Source of the DNA: Marinifilum breve
GTDB lineage: Bacteria; Bacteroidota; Bacteroidia; Bacteroidales; Marinifilaceae
Length of the DNA: 64,000 nt
Reading direction: 5' to 3'
Assembly (NCBI RefSeq): GCF_003202155.1
Contig: NZ_QFLI01000002.1
Coordinates: 372,001 to 436,000 of the forward strand
Within the stretch, counting starts at the first letter, position 1. Each line of letters begins with the position of its first letter. The translations under genes were made by a program, and so were the position numbers. This document shows, piece after piece, positions 8,438-17,837 of this stretch. The notes under the pieces are model-generated. The model was not told the origin of the DNA. It saw only the letters and a program-made list of their open reading frames with translations, and did no database searches.

Positions 8438-9527
8438 TTAATCTGAATTGAGCTAATAAATCTGTATTGATAGAAGTAGATGTTACACTTTCAGGATAGT
8501 TGGATATCATCCAAATCAGAAAATCACTTAAATCAATTTTATCTTTCAACATTTTTAACCTTCTTTTTTTCCATTCTTCATTTCTGCCGTTCAATTCCAA
8601 TAAATCCTTTATTTTATCTAAAAATTCATCAAAGCGGCCCGGCTGAAATGCATAGCACAAGCCATATGTATCCTCCAACTCATTGGGAACCGACAGCTTG
8701 CCGGCAAAACTGTTGCATTTGACTGACGGAACTCCAAGTACAGCAGCTTCAGATGTCATGGTCTGACTATCACCAATGAACATTTGAGAAAAAGCCAATA
8801 AAGAATGGATTTTTTCAGGATTAATTTTCAATTGATAGTCCATCAATTCGGGTTCAAGATCCCCTTCACTAGTTATGAAAATTCGACCATATTTTTTTAA
8901 GAGACTAATAATTCGAAGTTTCTGTTCCAAAGAAATTCCCCTATGACCTATATCGTGATGTGCCATGAATCTATTAAATCGAAGCACGAAAAATTTTTCG
9001 CTAATATCGATGTTCAACTCCTTTAAAACCCTAACATCTGGAACAAACCTGTTGGGTAATAAATATGCCAGTTCATGAAAGCCATTGTAAAAAATAGTAT
9101 TCTTTTTTTTACGGTTTCCTATAAGGCTTGCTGGTGATACCAGGTAATCTGCAAATGGATGACCAAACTTCACAAACAAGGGTTGAACATGATCATCATC
9201 ATCATCCAGGATTATTGAATTCATTGAACTGATTGCAGATACATGAGCCAAGGCCAAGGAGGAACCAATGCCTATTTCAATATTATTTTTCCTAACAAGT
9301 CGATATATCAAATAGTTATAATGGAGCTGACTATAAGCCTTTGCTAAAATATGATCCTTTTTGGTTCCCAGTTTTTGATAAGGTATATTATAATGTTTCA
9401 ACAGTTGAATGGCAATGGGAATGTCCTTTACCGTGACCCATATCTTGTGAATTGACTTGAGTTCGAAGTACAGGTTTTTGAATAAATGTACATGGCCTGG
9501 ATGGGCGATATCAATTAGAATTCTCAT
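8424..9527 (-). CDS. DUF354 protein, glycosyltransferase-like
   Basis: A 367-residue DUF354 member with a GT-B-like layout. It starts RILIDIAHPGHVHLFKN, and has an acidic run ILDDDDDHVQPLF near 105-117 and a C-terminal nucleotide-sugar-like block GDSQTMTSEAAVLGVPSVK near 252-270 that resembles the UDP-binding region of MurG and UDP-GlcNAc 2-epimerases. The family is common beside WecB/WbpI epimerases in polysaccharide loci, as here, where its 3' end overlaps the epimerase start. The function has not been settled in the family; a glycosyltransferase using the epimerised uronic acid is one possibility. Confidence 0.75.
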   Translation of the reverse strand: MRILIDIAHPGHVHLFKNLYFELKSIHKIWVTVKDIPIAIQLLKHYNIPYQKLGTKKDHILAKAYSQLHYNYLIYRLVRKNNIEIGIGSSLALAHVSAISSMNSIILDDDDDHVQPLFVKFGHPFADYLVSPASLIGNRKKKNTIFYNGFHELAYLLPNRFVPDVRVLKELNIDISEKFFVLRFNRFMAHHDIGHRGISLEQKLRIISLLKKYGRIFITSEGDLEPELMDYQLKINPEKIHSLLAFSQMFIGDSQTMTSEAAVLGVPSVKCNSFAGKLSVPNELEDTYGLCYAFQPGRFDEFLDKIKDLLELNGRNEEWKKRRLKMLKDKIDLSDFLIWMISNYPESVTSTSINTDLLAQFRLNETN

Positions 9528-9539
9528 TGCAATAATTTT

Positions 9540-10454
9540 TTAGCCGGCAACTGTTTCATAGACTTCAATAATTTTCTTTGCGATTAAGCCTGATGTTAAA
9601 TGTGAAACTTGACTGCGACCATCAGTTTTTCCGCCAAATGCCAGGGCTTTCTCAATTTTATCTGTAATGTCTTCCGGTTCAAATGAAGTGAGGTAACAAC
9701 CTTTGGTATTGGAAATGATATCTTTTACATCGCCAACATTTGTTGATACAACAGGACAATTGCATGCCATAGCCTCTTTTATAAACTGCGGCGATCCTTC
9801 GGTAAATGATGTTAATAATGCAAGCTCTGCTGAATTCAAGAGTAAGGCAACCTCTTCCCGCTTATATCCTTTTAACTCTATCAGTTCATAAGAATTGTCA
9901 TTTAAATTCTCAACAGCCTTCCTCGCCAAAGGATAGTTCTTTACCTGGTTATCGAATGAGGAAGAAAACAAAATGTACTTCTTATCCAGCGATAATTTCA
10001 TTTTATTCTTAGAAGTGGTTTTATCCATGGGATAAAATATTTTAAAATCGACACCACATGGAATAACAGCTGCATTACGATTTTTTACGAATGGCAACAT
10101 ATAGGGTGAAACAACAATACATTTTTTGCTTAAAATCTGGGCCATCCTGGAATAAAATCGCAGCTTAGCTGAGTAAAGGTCCGTACCATGAAAAGTAACA
10201 ATTACCGGGATTTTAAATTGCAATCCCGCCAACAGGCCGCTTAAGCCATAATGGGCATTAATTACATCATAGGAAGCTTTTCCAATCTGTTTCCAAAGCC
10301 GAAATATATTCCTGAAGTAACCAGTAAACCCCTTCCCTTTGATCAAAAAAACATCAACCATTACACCTGCTGAGACCAATTCATCAACTTGTTCCTTTAC
10401 AAAGGGCGATATGGACTTTTTATTGCCACTGCACACAATTAAAACACGCAGCAT
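9540..10454 (-). CDS. Glycosyltransferase family 4
   Basis: A GT-B retaining glycosyltransferase of about 304 residues that adds one sugar of the repeat unit. The ATG at 10454 (MLRVLIVCSGNKKS) is preferred over the one at 10481. It places the beta-strand start at the N-terminus and leaves a 20-base gap from the upstream gene rather than an overlap. The acceptor lobe has FHGTDLYSAKLRFYSR. The donor lobe has the family E-x7-E region, FTEGSPQFIKEAMACNCPVVSTNVGD, in the last third. No membrane segments are seen. Sugar specificity cannot be read from the sequence. Confidence 0.85.
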   Translation of the reverse strand: MLRVLIVCSGNKKSISPFVKEQVDELVSAGVMVDVFLIKGKGFTGYFRNIFRLWKQIGKASYDVINAHYGLSGLLAGLQFKIPVIVTFHGTDLYSAKLRFYSRMAQILSKKCIVVSPYMLPFVKNRNAAVIPCGVDFKIFYPMDKTTSKNKMKLSLDKKYILFSSSFDNQVKNYPLARKAVENLNDNSYELIELKGYKREEVALLLNSAELALLTSFTEGSPQFIKEAMACNCPVVSTNVGDVKDIISNTKGCYLTSFEPEDITDKIEKALAFGGKTDGRSQVSHLTSGLIAKKIIEVYETVAG

Positions 10455-10473
10455 TTTGCTTTCAAATTTGCAA

Positions 10474-11763
10474 TTAAACAATTTTATTTAGCATTAAATC
10501 TGTAAAATAACTGGATTTAAATTTTTGGTCCAGGAAAATAAGGGCAAGGATGACGAAATAGAGGCCTTTCACAAATTCAAATCTTAAAAAGACATAGGAG
10601 TAGATAGTTGTATCTACAAAAAACACCAGAGTGAGTAACAAAAAGGCCAGGTATATGGGGTGATGTATATAGGATTTCCAAACATGCGCAAATAAACTGC
10701 AAAAAAACAGCAGATACACACTTACACCAAGGAAACCCACTTGTGTAAGCAGCCAAACAAATCCCATCCTTCCACCATATCTCACGCCATATTCATCCAT
10801 CATTAAACCAGAACGCGAATTGTATTGAGATTGAATTAATTTTCCTGCTCCATCACCCAATATGGCAGTTTGGGTATTTTCATTTTTCATATGATTGATA
10901 AAATACAAAAGGCCATCCTTTCGTCTTAATTGTGCTTTATCTTCAGCATTTCCCTGCGTATATTCCTGAATATAATTGCCAATATAAACCAAATCTACAC
11001 TTCCCCACTGACTATGTTCCGGGTTAAGGGTTCTATTGGTTTTGGCCACAAAAGCAAATGCCACGACTCCCAAAAGAGCAATAATCAACAATTTATTATA
11101 CAATCGGGAAAGCAACTCCAACTTACTAAACCTCACATACATGTACGATCCAACAATAAAAAACAAGGGAAGAAAGAGTAAGATGGCTCTTTTATCTCCA
11201 ATGATTGCAAAGAGAATAAATGCTCCTATTAAAAACAGGTATTTGATATGAGGTTTGAATAAGAATATGCAAAACAGAATCACAATGATAAATAGCGGAA
11301 AAATTGTAGATACACTTCCACCTTGTAAGGTTAATGTTCCAATGATCCCATCTTCACTCTGTCCTTTTGAAATGAATTTGAGAATTGCCGCAGGTACTTG
11401 TATCAGTACAAGTATTTTTATAAAATCGATCACCCTTGATATGAGAAGTATGCTTTTCTCATTAATCAATACCAGGAAATAGAAATAGGATATAAGTGTA
11501 TAAATTAAAAAATAGATTAACGAAAATGTATCTAACTTATTGATAATTGTACTTAGAATAGCAACTCCCAAAAAGCCAATGATCCAAAATTTAAAAGGTG
11601 TTTTAAAGCTGCCCCACGACTCCACAATTTGCAGGCCCAACAGCACAAACAAGATGAATGGAACTCCAATTTTATAAATAGCCGATGAGATTCCCATGAG
11701 TTGCATGAGCCCTGTGAAAAAAATCAGCGACCAATAGATATAGTGCAAATAGGTTTTAATCAT
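10474..11763 (-). CDS. wzy: O-antigen polymerase/ligase-like integral membrane protein (Wzy)
   Basis: A 429-residue, strongly hydrophobic protein with about ten to twelve membrane helices and one larger polar loop (about residues 250-330, containing SGLMMDEYGVRYGGRMGF). This is the layout of the Wzy/WaaL O-antigen ligase-polymerase superfamily. It is the only such protein in a locus that has a Wzx flippase and a Wzz/Wzc-like protein, so the role of polymerase joining repeat units on the periplasmic face is likely. Its start overlaps the upstream glycosyltransferase gene by 8 bases. Wzy proteins are very divergent, so the assignment rests on topology and context. Confidence 0.8.
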   Translation of the reverse strand: MIKTYLHYIYWSLIFFTGLMQLMGISSAIYKIGVPFILFVLLGLQIVESWGSFKTPFKFWIIGFLGVAILSTIINKLDTFSLIYFLIYTLISYFYFLVLINEKSILLISRVIDFIKILVLIQVPAAILKFISKGQSEDGIIGTLTLQGGSVSTIFPLFIIVILFCIFLFKPHIKYLFLIGAFILFAIIGDKRAILLFLPLFFIVGSYMYVRFSKLELLSRLYNKLLIIALLGVVAFAFVAKTNRTLNPEHSQWGSVDLVYIGNYIQEYTQGNAEDKAQLRRKDGLLYFINHMKNENTQTAILGDGAGKLIQSQYNSRSGLMMDEYGVRYGGRMGFVWLLTQVGFLGVSVYLLFFCSLFAHVWKSYIHHPIYLAFLLLTLVFFVDTTIYSYVFLRFEFVKGLYFVILALIFLDQKFKSSYFTDLMLNKIV

Positions 11764-12850
11764 GTGATGAATGTTCCAGAACTGGCTTGAGCTTTGTTTT
11801 TACGATATTTGACCACTCATACGACTCAAGTGATTTTACAATTTCCGATGCTTTAAATCTGTGTCTTGAATTGAATGCCATTTTTAATGCATTATAAAAA
11901 GAGTTTGCATTGTCTTCACACAAGTAACCATTTTCTGAACTGATCAGTCTCCGGTTTTCGTAGGTAGAAGTCGCAATGCATATCATCCCTGAAAGTACAT
12001 ACTCAAATGTTTTGGTTGGAGGCTGATAATCGTAGTACTTCTCCAAAGGAATATAAGAAACACCAATATTACAGTTTGCAAAGTATGATGTAAGCTGATC
12101 ATGATTTACCCGACCATGAAAATTAACAACAGTTTGAAGATTGTTTTGCTGAATGCTCTTTTGTAATCGTTCCTCATCTTCCTGCGTTCCATATCCGAAT
12201 ATATCGTAGGTCATTTTCACCTGTGAGTGAAACTCTTTATAAAAGCAGGCAAATCCTTCTATGGTTTCATGTATGTTCCTTTTGGTTAATGTTCCTACAT
12301 ACAATAATTTAAGTGAATTAAAATCAGTTCCATTAGATGGTACGATATCAGCACCGAGCGGAAGCAGGCTACATTTTGCTTTAGGAAACCCTAATTTATC
12401 ACACAACTTTTCGGATAGAATCGTAATGCGATCGAAAAATAATGATTCGAACAGAATCTGCTGGTTTTGGAGAAACCTCGACAATCCTGATCTTTTCAAA
12501 GAACCCGACCTGATATCGAGTATTTTATATCCTTTGCTGATCGAGATCCCGAGCAAAAAACATAATTTGAAATAAACCATAAATACCTTTTCATATTTTC
12601 CTGTTTGCCATTCCTGTAAAATTTTTTTTCGCCAGGCCATAAAACGTTTCAATTTATTGGGCATGATCTCCTGGTAATGAATATCAATACCATTGAGTTC
12701 CACTTTTGGAAATCCTTGATCGTAACAAATAAAAGTAATATGGTACTCCTCTTTAAGGTATTTACAGTAATAAAAGTAGCCCGATTGATAGCCAAACTGT
12801 CCAGGGTTTACAATCAGAATACGTTTTTTATGTTTATAGTTGTCCCACAT
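11756..12850 (-). CDS. Glycosyltransferase family 4
   Basis: A GT4 enzyme of about 364 residues. The start at 12850 (MWDNYKHKKRILIVNPG) puts the first beta-strand close to the N-terminus; a longer frame from 12874 would overlap the end of the preceding gene. The N-terminal lobe has QFGYQSGYFYYCKYL. The C-terminal donor lobe has LLYVGTLTKRN, a GRVNHDQL block and the acceptor loop YYDYQPPTKTFEYVLSG, typical of GT4 proteins. It is cytoplasmic, probably adding a sugar to the undecaprenyl-linked repeat unit. Donor and linkage are unknown. The 3' end overlaps the Wzy start. Confidence 0.82.
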   Translation of the reverse strand: MWDNYKHKKRILIVNPGQFGYQSGYFYYCKYLKEEYHITFICYDQGFPKVELNGIDIHYQEIMPNKLKRFMAWRKKILQEWQTGKYEKVFMVYFKLCFLLGISISKGYKILDIRSGSLKRSGLSRFLQNQQILFESLFFDRITILSEKLCDKLGFPKAKCSLLPLGADIVPSNGTDFNSLKLLYVGTLTKRNIHETIEGFACFYKEFHSQVKMTYDIFGYGTQEDEERLQKSIQQNNLQTVVNFHGRVNHDQLTSYFANCNIGVSYIPLEKYYDYQPPTKTFEYVLSGMICIATSTYENRRLISSENGYLCEDNANSFYNALKMAFNSRHRFKASEIVKSLESYEWSNIVKTKLKPVLEHSSHD

Positions 12851-12858
12851 TTTTAAGA

Positions 12859-13995
12859 CTAATTCTGACGGCAAATAAGTTCCTCCACTTTCGATAAAAG
12901 TTCGAGTTCCACTTTCTGTACATCGTACTGTGATGCATCCTCGCGAATTTTTTTACTCATTTTACCTAATCTTTCTTTTTGATTGTATAATTTATAGATG
13001 GCATCCTTAAACAAATTCACATCTAGATCCTTTATAATGTAACCATTAAAACCATCCTTAATGTACTGAGAATGGGTTGGCAAGTCGTTCGCAACCACAG
13101 GTTTACCCATTGCAAAATATTCAAATAACTTCTGGGGTGGCGATAAATGATAGGATGGGATATCCTCAAGGAAACTCAAGCATACATTAGATTCGTTGAT
13201 ATATCCAGGAATTTCATCGTGATCTATTCGACCAATCACTTTTATATTATCCTGGATCTTATTTTCCAGGCTCCAATTCTTTATTTTCTTCTGGTAGATC
13301 TCTTCTGCCCCAATAATCAGTAGCTGGATATCCTTCTTTTCGGATACAAGTTCCTTTAAGCCCTCTAACATCAAGTTTAATCCACGAATTTCGCATACCC
13401 AACCGGTGTAAATCAACCTAAACTTATCATCCCGATTTATATTTTCACACTGATCTGCCAATTTGAACTTGTTAAAATCGACACCATGCGGCAGGTATGA
13501 AATTTTATCCTCATCAACTTTTCGTGATACAAAATAATCAACCAGCTGCTTTGAAATAGCAAGACTGTGATCAGCTTTTTTCACCCCATTTAGGTAGAGT
13601 AAGGAGATCTTTTTGCTTAGAAAACTTTTACTTCTTTTTTCATTTAATCCCAGTATAGAATGAGCCGACTGAATATGACACAGGAAGGGACTCTTAAAAT
13701 TAAAAAATGATATGGGAGCATCTGAAATTACAAGAAAAAGTAAATCATACTTTGTAAATAGCAATGCAATACCAATTTTCAACCAAAACAAGTAAACCGA
13801 TAAAAATGGGATTTTCCATTTTTTTACAGCTACGACCTTTGCATTCACCTTACTTTTTATGAACTCCGGGTGATTTGTAAAAATGATCAGGTTGTAATGA
13901 CTGGCCAATATCTGATATCGTTTTATTCTATTGGCATTCCCCACTGTATCGGCATTTGAAGCACTATACACAGTAGCAATTGTCGCTTTTTTCAT
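12859..13995 (-). CDS. Glycosyltransferase family 4
   Basis: A 378-residue GT4 enzyme. Visible blocks are the N-terminal SASNADTVGNANRIKRY, LPHGVDFNKFKLAD in the middle, LIYTGWVCEIRGL at the beginning of the donor lobe, IGRIDHDEIPGYINESNVCL, and the nucleotide-sugar signature SPPQKLFEYFAMGKPVVANDLP near residues 290-310. The enzyme follows the flippase gene by 41 bases and precedes another GT4. It is one of three GT4 proteins in the locus. Its donor and acceptor cannot be deduced. Confidence 0.85.
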   Translation of the reverse strand: MKKATIATVYSASNADTVGNANRIKRYQILASHYNLIIFTNHPEFIKSKVNAKVVAVKKWKIPFLSVYLFWLKIGIALLFTKYDLLFLVISDAPISFFNFKSPFLCHIQSAHSILGLNEKRSKSFLSKKISLLYLNGVKKADHSLAISKQLVDYFVSRKVDEDKISYLPHGVDFNKFKLADQCENINRDDKFRLIYTGWVCEIRGLNLMLEGLKELVSEKKDIQLLIIGAEEIYQKKIKNWSLENKIQDNIKVIGRIDHDEIPGYINESNVCLSFLEDIPSYHLSPPQKLFEYFAMGKPVVANDLPTHSQYIKDGFNGYIIKDLDVNLFKDAIYKLYNQKERLGKMSKKIREDASQYDVQKVELELLSKVEELICRQN

Positions 13996-14036
13996 GCATT
14001 AATGATTTTAAGTAGTGTCGAATATTGAGATGAATG

Positions 14037-15455
14037 CTACCAAAACAGTTTTAGTCTTGAAATCATATTGTTTTTATAGAAATAGACAAAAGAGATGAAT
14101 GCCAAAAACAAGCAGCATAAGATCAACCTAAAACCGAAAACAGCCAGGTTACCAACAAAATTGCTTGCAATTACAATCGCCAGTAATATACTTAAGCTTA
14201 TAGATGTACGCCAATATTTAAAGTAATCCTTAAAGTGTTCATTCACGTAAAAGGCAATGATAAAATACTTTACAATTTCTCCTATTAAGCCTCCTATCAC
14301 AATTCCAATTAATCCGAATTTCATCGACAAAAAATACATGAACAAACAGCTAATGGATGTTGAAAATATGGCAGAATAACTAAGAATTATATTTTTCTTT
14401 TTTATTAATATTCCTGCTGAAAGCAAATCGGACATTCCTCCTAAGATATAGGTCATGGCAATTACTCCAACCAAGTGCTGACTTTCTATGAATTTCTCCG
14501 AAGCAAAGAGAATCAGCAACTCTTTACCAAAAAACAGCAATACGATTACAATCAAGGATCCCATCAAAGAATACACATTATAGAAATCGTTAAAAATGGT
14601 CTTGCTATCGGATTTCTGGTAATTCTCGAAGGAATAAGGATGCCAGGCAAGTTTTAAACTCTGAGTTAATAAAAACAGTGGCAGTACCACCTTTGTAGCC
14701 ATAGCAAAAACTCCCATTTGCTGAATGGAGAAAAGGAAAAAAATAACAATGCTTGGCAGATACTTCTGCGCCCATTTTGCAATTACTGATGGTATTAAAG
14801 GAATTCCATAAGTGAGCATTTCTTTCACTATTGTCCCTGAAAAATACCATTGGGTATAGGCCCTTGCATTATACACTGCAATACCTGAAAAAAGGCAAGT
14901 AATGATCAGTCTGCTAATTAATAGTCCTTGTAATCCTTGATCTAAGACAACAATAAAAAAAATTCCCGCCAAAGCATTTAATACAACATAGGAAATATAA
15001 AATGCAGCATAAGCCTTCCTGTTAAACTCCACCCTGTAAATGATGGTACAGTAACCTAGAATGTTTTTAAAAAGCAGTTCACTTGAGGCAATTATAAAAA
15101 TCAGATAATATGCAGAGGATTTGAAAAAGATGCCTGAGAATGCTTTATTAAATCCAAGCATTACTGCTGTTAACAGTATACTACATGGTACCATCAACCA
15201 AAAGCCCGATGAAAAAAGTTTCCCTTGCTCTTTTATTGTATCTTTTTCGAAATACAATCTCAAAAAACTACTTTCCAGCTGAAGTGTAGTAAAGAATGGG
15301 AGAAAGGCCATGAGAATGGAAATAATTTCCAAAATTCCAAAATCGGCCTGAGAAAGAAATCGTGCATAAATTGGAATGGTTATAAAACCAACAAACTTGG
15401 CCATTACACCAACCACTCCATATGATAAAAAATCTTTTATAAGGCTGTTTTTCAT
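14037..15455 (-). CDS. wzx: Oligosaccharide flippase (Wzx-type, MOP superfamily)
   Basis: A 472-residue membrane protein with about 12-14 predicted helices. It starts with the usual flippase signature KDFLSYGVVGVMAKFVGFITIPIYARFLSQADFGILEI. It would move the undecaprenyl-diphosphate-linked repeat unit from the cytoplasmic to the periplasmic leaflet, ahead of the Wzy-like polymerase at 10474-11763. It lies 3 bases after the WbpP-like epimerase gene, so the two are probably co-translated. The family call is secure; the substrate is presumably the glycan made by this locus. Confidence 0.92.
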   Translation of the reverse strand: MKNSLIKDFLSYGVVGVMAKFVGFITIPIYARFLSQADFGILEIISILMAFLPFFTTLQLESSFLRLYFEKDTIKEQGKLFSSGFWLMVPCSILLTAVMLGFNKAFSGIFFKSSAYYLIFIIASSELLFKNILGYCTIIYRVEFNRKAYAAFYISYVVLNALAGIFFIVVLDQGLQGLLISRLIITCLFSGIAVYNARAYTQWYFSGTIVKEMLTYGIPLIPSVIAKWAQKYLPSIVIFFLFSIQQMGVFAMATKVVLPLFLLTQSLKLAWHPYSFENYQKSDSKTIFNDFYNVYSLMGSLIVIVLLFFGKELLILFASEKFIESQHLVGVIAMTYILGGMSDLLSAGILIKKKNIILSYSAIFSTSISCLFMYFLSMKFGLIGIVIGGLIGEIVKYFIIAFYVNEHFKDYFKYWRTSISLSILLAIVIASNFVGNLAVFGFRLILCCLFLAFISFVYFYKNNMISRLKLFW

Positions 15456-15458
15456 CCC

Positions 15459-16475
15459 TTATTTATTCGTTAGCCTACCCCAATACCACTGGCAAGTCTT
15501 CTCTACACCTGTATCTATATCATACTCAGGGTTAAATCCCAACAACTTCTCCGCCTTCATTACATCAGCCTGTGAATGTGGCACATCACCTTTTCTTACT
15601 TTGCCATAAATGGGTTTAATCGATTCTATATTTGAGTCATATTTAATACACTCTTTGTACAAGCTTTTTAGAATTTCGTTCACTGTTGTTGACCCTCCAC
15701 AAGCAATATTAAAGACCTCTGCAAGAAATTGTTTTTCTCCTGCTATCTGATTTCGGGGAGTTAGGGCAGCTAATTGATTCGCTTGTAACACATTCTCTAT
15801 AAAGGTAAAATCTCTACTGTAAGTCCCGTCACCATTAATTACAGGTTGCTGATGGTTATACAGTTTTAGAATAAAATTGGGAATTAATGCTGCATATGGG
15901 CCATTGGGATTTTGACGTTGACCGTACACATTAAAATATCGGAGACCAATGGTCTCTATTCCATACAATTCCGAAAAATTTTTAGCGAAAATTTCATTGG
16001 TCAACTTGCTCACAGCATATGGTGATAAAGGGTTCCCTATTTTATTTTCCAATTTTGGCAAATCATTGCTGTCTCCATATACCGATGAACTGGAAGCATA
16101 AACAAATCGTTTCACTTCCGCTTCACAGGCTGCATGCAACATATTTACAAATCCGCTAATATTGACCTCTGTGGTTGTCATCGGATCATTGATTGACCTG
16201 GGCACAGATCCCAATGCAGCCTGGTGCAATACAAAATCAACCTGGTCAATTGCCCTTTGGCAAGTTTGATAATCCCTAATATCCCCTTCGATGAGACTAA
16301 AATTGGAATGCGACAGGAAGTCATTGATATTTTCCCTGAAACCAGTACTAAAGTTATCAAGACAGATTACTTTATTGTCCTGTTTGAGAAGCAATTCACA
16401 TAAATTGGACCCAATAAATCCAGCACCACCTGTCACCAGAACTGCGGAGTTTGTTATTTTATGCTTTCCATTCAT
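15459..16475 (-). CDS. wbpP: NAD-dependent epimerase, WbpP-like UDP-GlcNAc(A) C4-epimerase
   Basis: A 338-residue extended short-chain dehydrogenase. The NAD-binding motif TGGAGFIGSNL lies near residues 15-25. ALGSVPRSINDP near 88-99 is typical of the WbpP/TviC group. The catalytic region has YASSSSVYG and YAVSKL (Tyr-x3-Lys), then LRYFNVYGQRQNPNGPYAALIP. The family interconverts UDP-GlcNAc and UDP-GalNAc, or the matching uronic acids. It sits between the 6-dehydrogenase and the flippase, so a GalNAc or GalNAcA residue is likely in the repeat unit alongside the diacetamido-uronic acid. Confidence 0.87.
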   Translation of the reverse strand: MNGKHKITNSAVLVTGGAGFIGSNLCELLLKQDNKVICLDNFSTGFRENINDFLSHSNFSLIEGDIRDYQTCQRAIDQVDFVLHQAALGSVPRSINDPMTTTEVNISGFVNMLHAACEAEVKRFVYASSSSVYGDSNDLPKLENKIGNPLSPYAVSKLTNEIFAKNFSELYGIETIGLRYFNVYGQRQNPNGPYAALIPNFILKLYNHQQPVINGDGTYSRDFTFIENVLQANQLAALTPRNQIAGEKQFLAEVFNIACGGSTTVNEILKSLYKECIKYDSNIESIKPIYGKVRKGDVPHSQADVMKAEKLLGFNPEYDIDTGVEKTCQWYWGRLTNK

Positions 16476-16510
16476 TTTTTAATCTTAACAGACCTTTTCT
16501 TTAAATTCCA

Positions 16511-17788
16511 TTACAACCTCTTATCTACAACATCGTTAGGCAAAATGTTTTTCACATCAAAAATCACAGTATTGTGGCCATTCTTTAACTTCTTAATATC
16601 AATCTCTTTCAGCTGCTGATGTGCTACAGCAGCTACTATTGCATCATATTTATCACCATTTAAATGGGAGATTACGGGAAGATTATATTTCTCCATCACC
16701 TCCATTGGGTCCGCCCATGGATCGTACACATCCACATGGCAACCAAATTCTTTTAAATCATGTATCACATCAATCACCTTTGAGTTTCTGATATCCGGGC
16801 AATTCTCTTTAAAAGTGATTCCCATAACCAATACATGCGAACCTGGAATTCTGAAGCCTTTTTTTATCATTTCTTTAATAACATTAAAGGCTATATAGGA
16901 GCCCATATTGTCGTTTAATCTTCTTCCTGCCAGAATAATTTGAGGATTATAACCTACCTCCTGCGCTTTATGAGTAAGGTAATACGGGTCAACACCAATA
17001 CAATGCCCACCAACCAGTCCCGGCTTAAATGGCAGAAAATTCCATTTGGTAGAAGCCGCTTCGAGTACTTCATTCGTATCAATTCCCAATCGATTAAATA
17101 TGACTGCCAATTCGTTAACAAAAGCAATATTAATATCACGCTGGGAGTTCTCTATAACCTTTGCCGCTTCAGCTACTTTAATTGATGAAGCTTTATAGGT
17201 TCCTGCCTCAATTATTGAAGCATATAGCTGATCTATGAAATCGGCAACTTCGGGAGTCGATCCTGAAGTGACCTTTTTAATGCTTGTTAAGGTGTGCACC
17301 TTATCGCCTGGGTTAATTCTCTCAGGAGAATAACCACAGAAGAAATCCTCATTATATCGTAGCGAACTGAACTGTTCCAGAATTGGCACACAATCTTCTT
17401 CAGTAGCCCCTGGATAAACAGTAGACTCGTAAATCACAATATTTCCTTTGGAAAGCAAATTTCCAACAGTTTCGGATGCTTTTCTCAAAGGGGTTAAATC
17501 GGGATGGTTATTATTGTTTAATGGAGTTGGAACAGTTACAATATAAATATTACAATCCTTTACATAATTTGACTGATCTGTAAAAGTAAGGTAGTCTGAA
17601 TCGGAAAGCTCATCGGCCTCAACTTCCAAAGTACGATCATATCCCGACTTTAATTCTGTAACTCTTTTCTGATCTATATCGAAACCTATTGTTTGGTACT
17701 TTTTACCAAATTCCACGGCAAGTGGAAGTCCTACATAACCTAGTCCTATAATAGCAATTTGTAGATTTTCTATTCTCATTTTCTTCAC
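16511..17788 (-). CDS. tviB: Nucleotide-sugar 6-dehydrogenase, TviB/WbpO type
   Basis: A 425-residue UDP-glucose/GDP-mannose dehydrogenase family enzyme. [17 protein letters not shown] at the N-terminus binds NAD, and [18 protein letters not shown] and [16 protein letters not shown] follow. The catalytic Cys lies in [15 protein letters not shown], and [15 protein letters not shown] is the C-terminal domain signature. It oxidises the C6 alcohol of UDP-GlcNAc (TviB-like) or UDP-GalNAc (WbpO-like) to the uronic acid in two NAD-dependent steps. In this operon it would provide the UDP-GlcNAcA consumed by WbpB, WbpE and WbpD homologues. Confidence 0.92.
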   Translation of the reverse strand: MKKMRIENLQIAIIGLGYVGLPLAVEFGKKYQTIGFDIDQKRVTELKSGYDRTLEVEADELSDSDYLTFTDQSNYVKDCNIYIVTVPTPLNNNNHPDLTPLRKASETVGNLLSKGNIVIYESTVYPGATEEDCVPILEQFSSLRYNEDFFCGYSPERINPGDKVHTLTSIKKVTSGSTPEVADFIDQLYASIIEAGTYKASSIKVAEAAKVIENSQRDINIAFVNELAVIFNRLGIDTNEVLEAASTKWNFLPFKPGLVGGHCIGVDPYYLTHKAQEVGYNPQIILAGRRLNDNMGSYIAFNVIKEMIKKGFRIPGSHVLVMGITFKENCPDIRNSKVIDVIHDLKEFGCHVDVYDPWADPMEVMEKYNLPVISHLNGDKYDAIVAAVAHQQLKEIDIKKLKNGHNTVIFDVKNILPNDVVDKRL

Positions 17789-17837
17789 TTTTCTCTTCTA
17801 TAAACCTTTTACACATTAGGAAATTATACAGCCATGC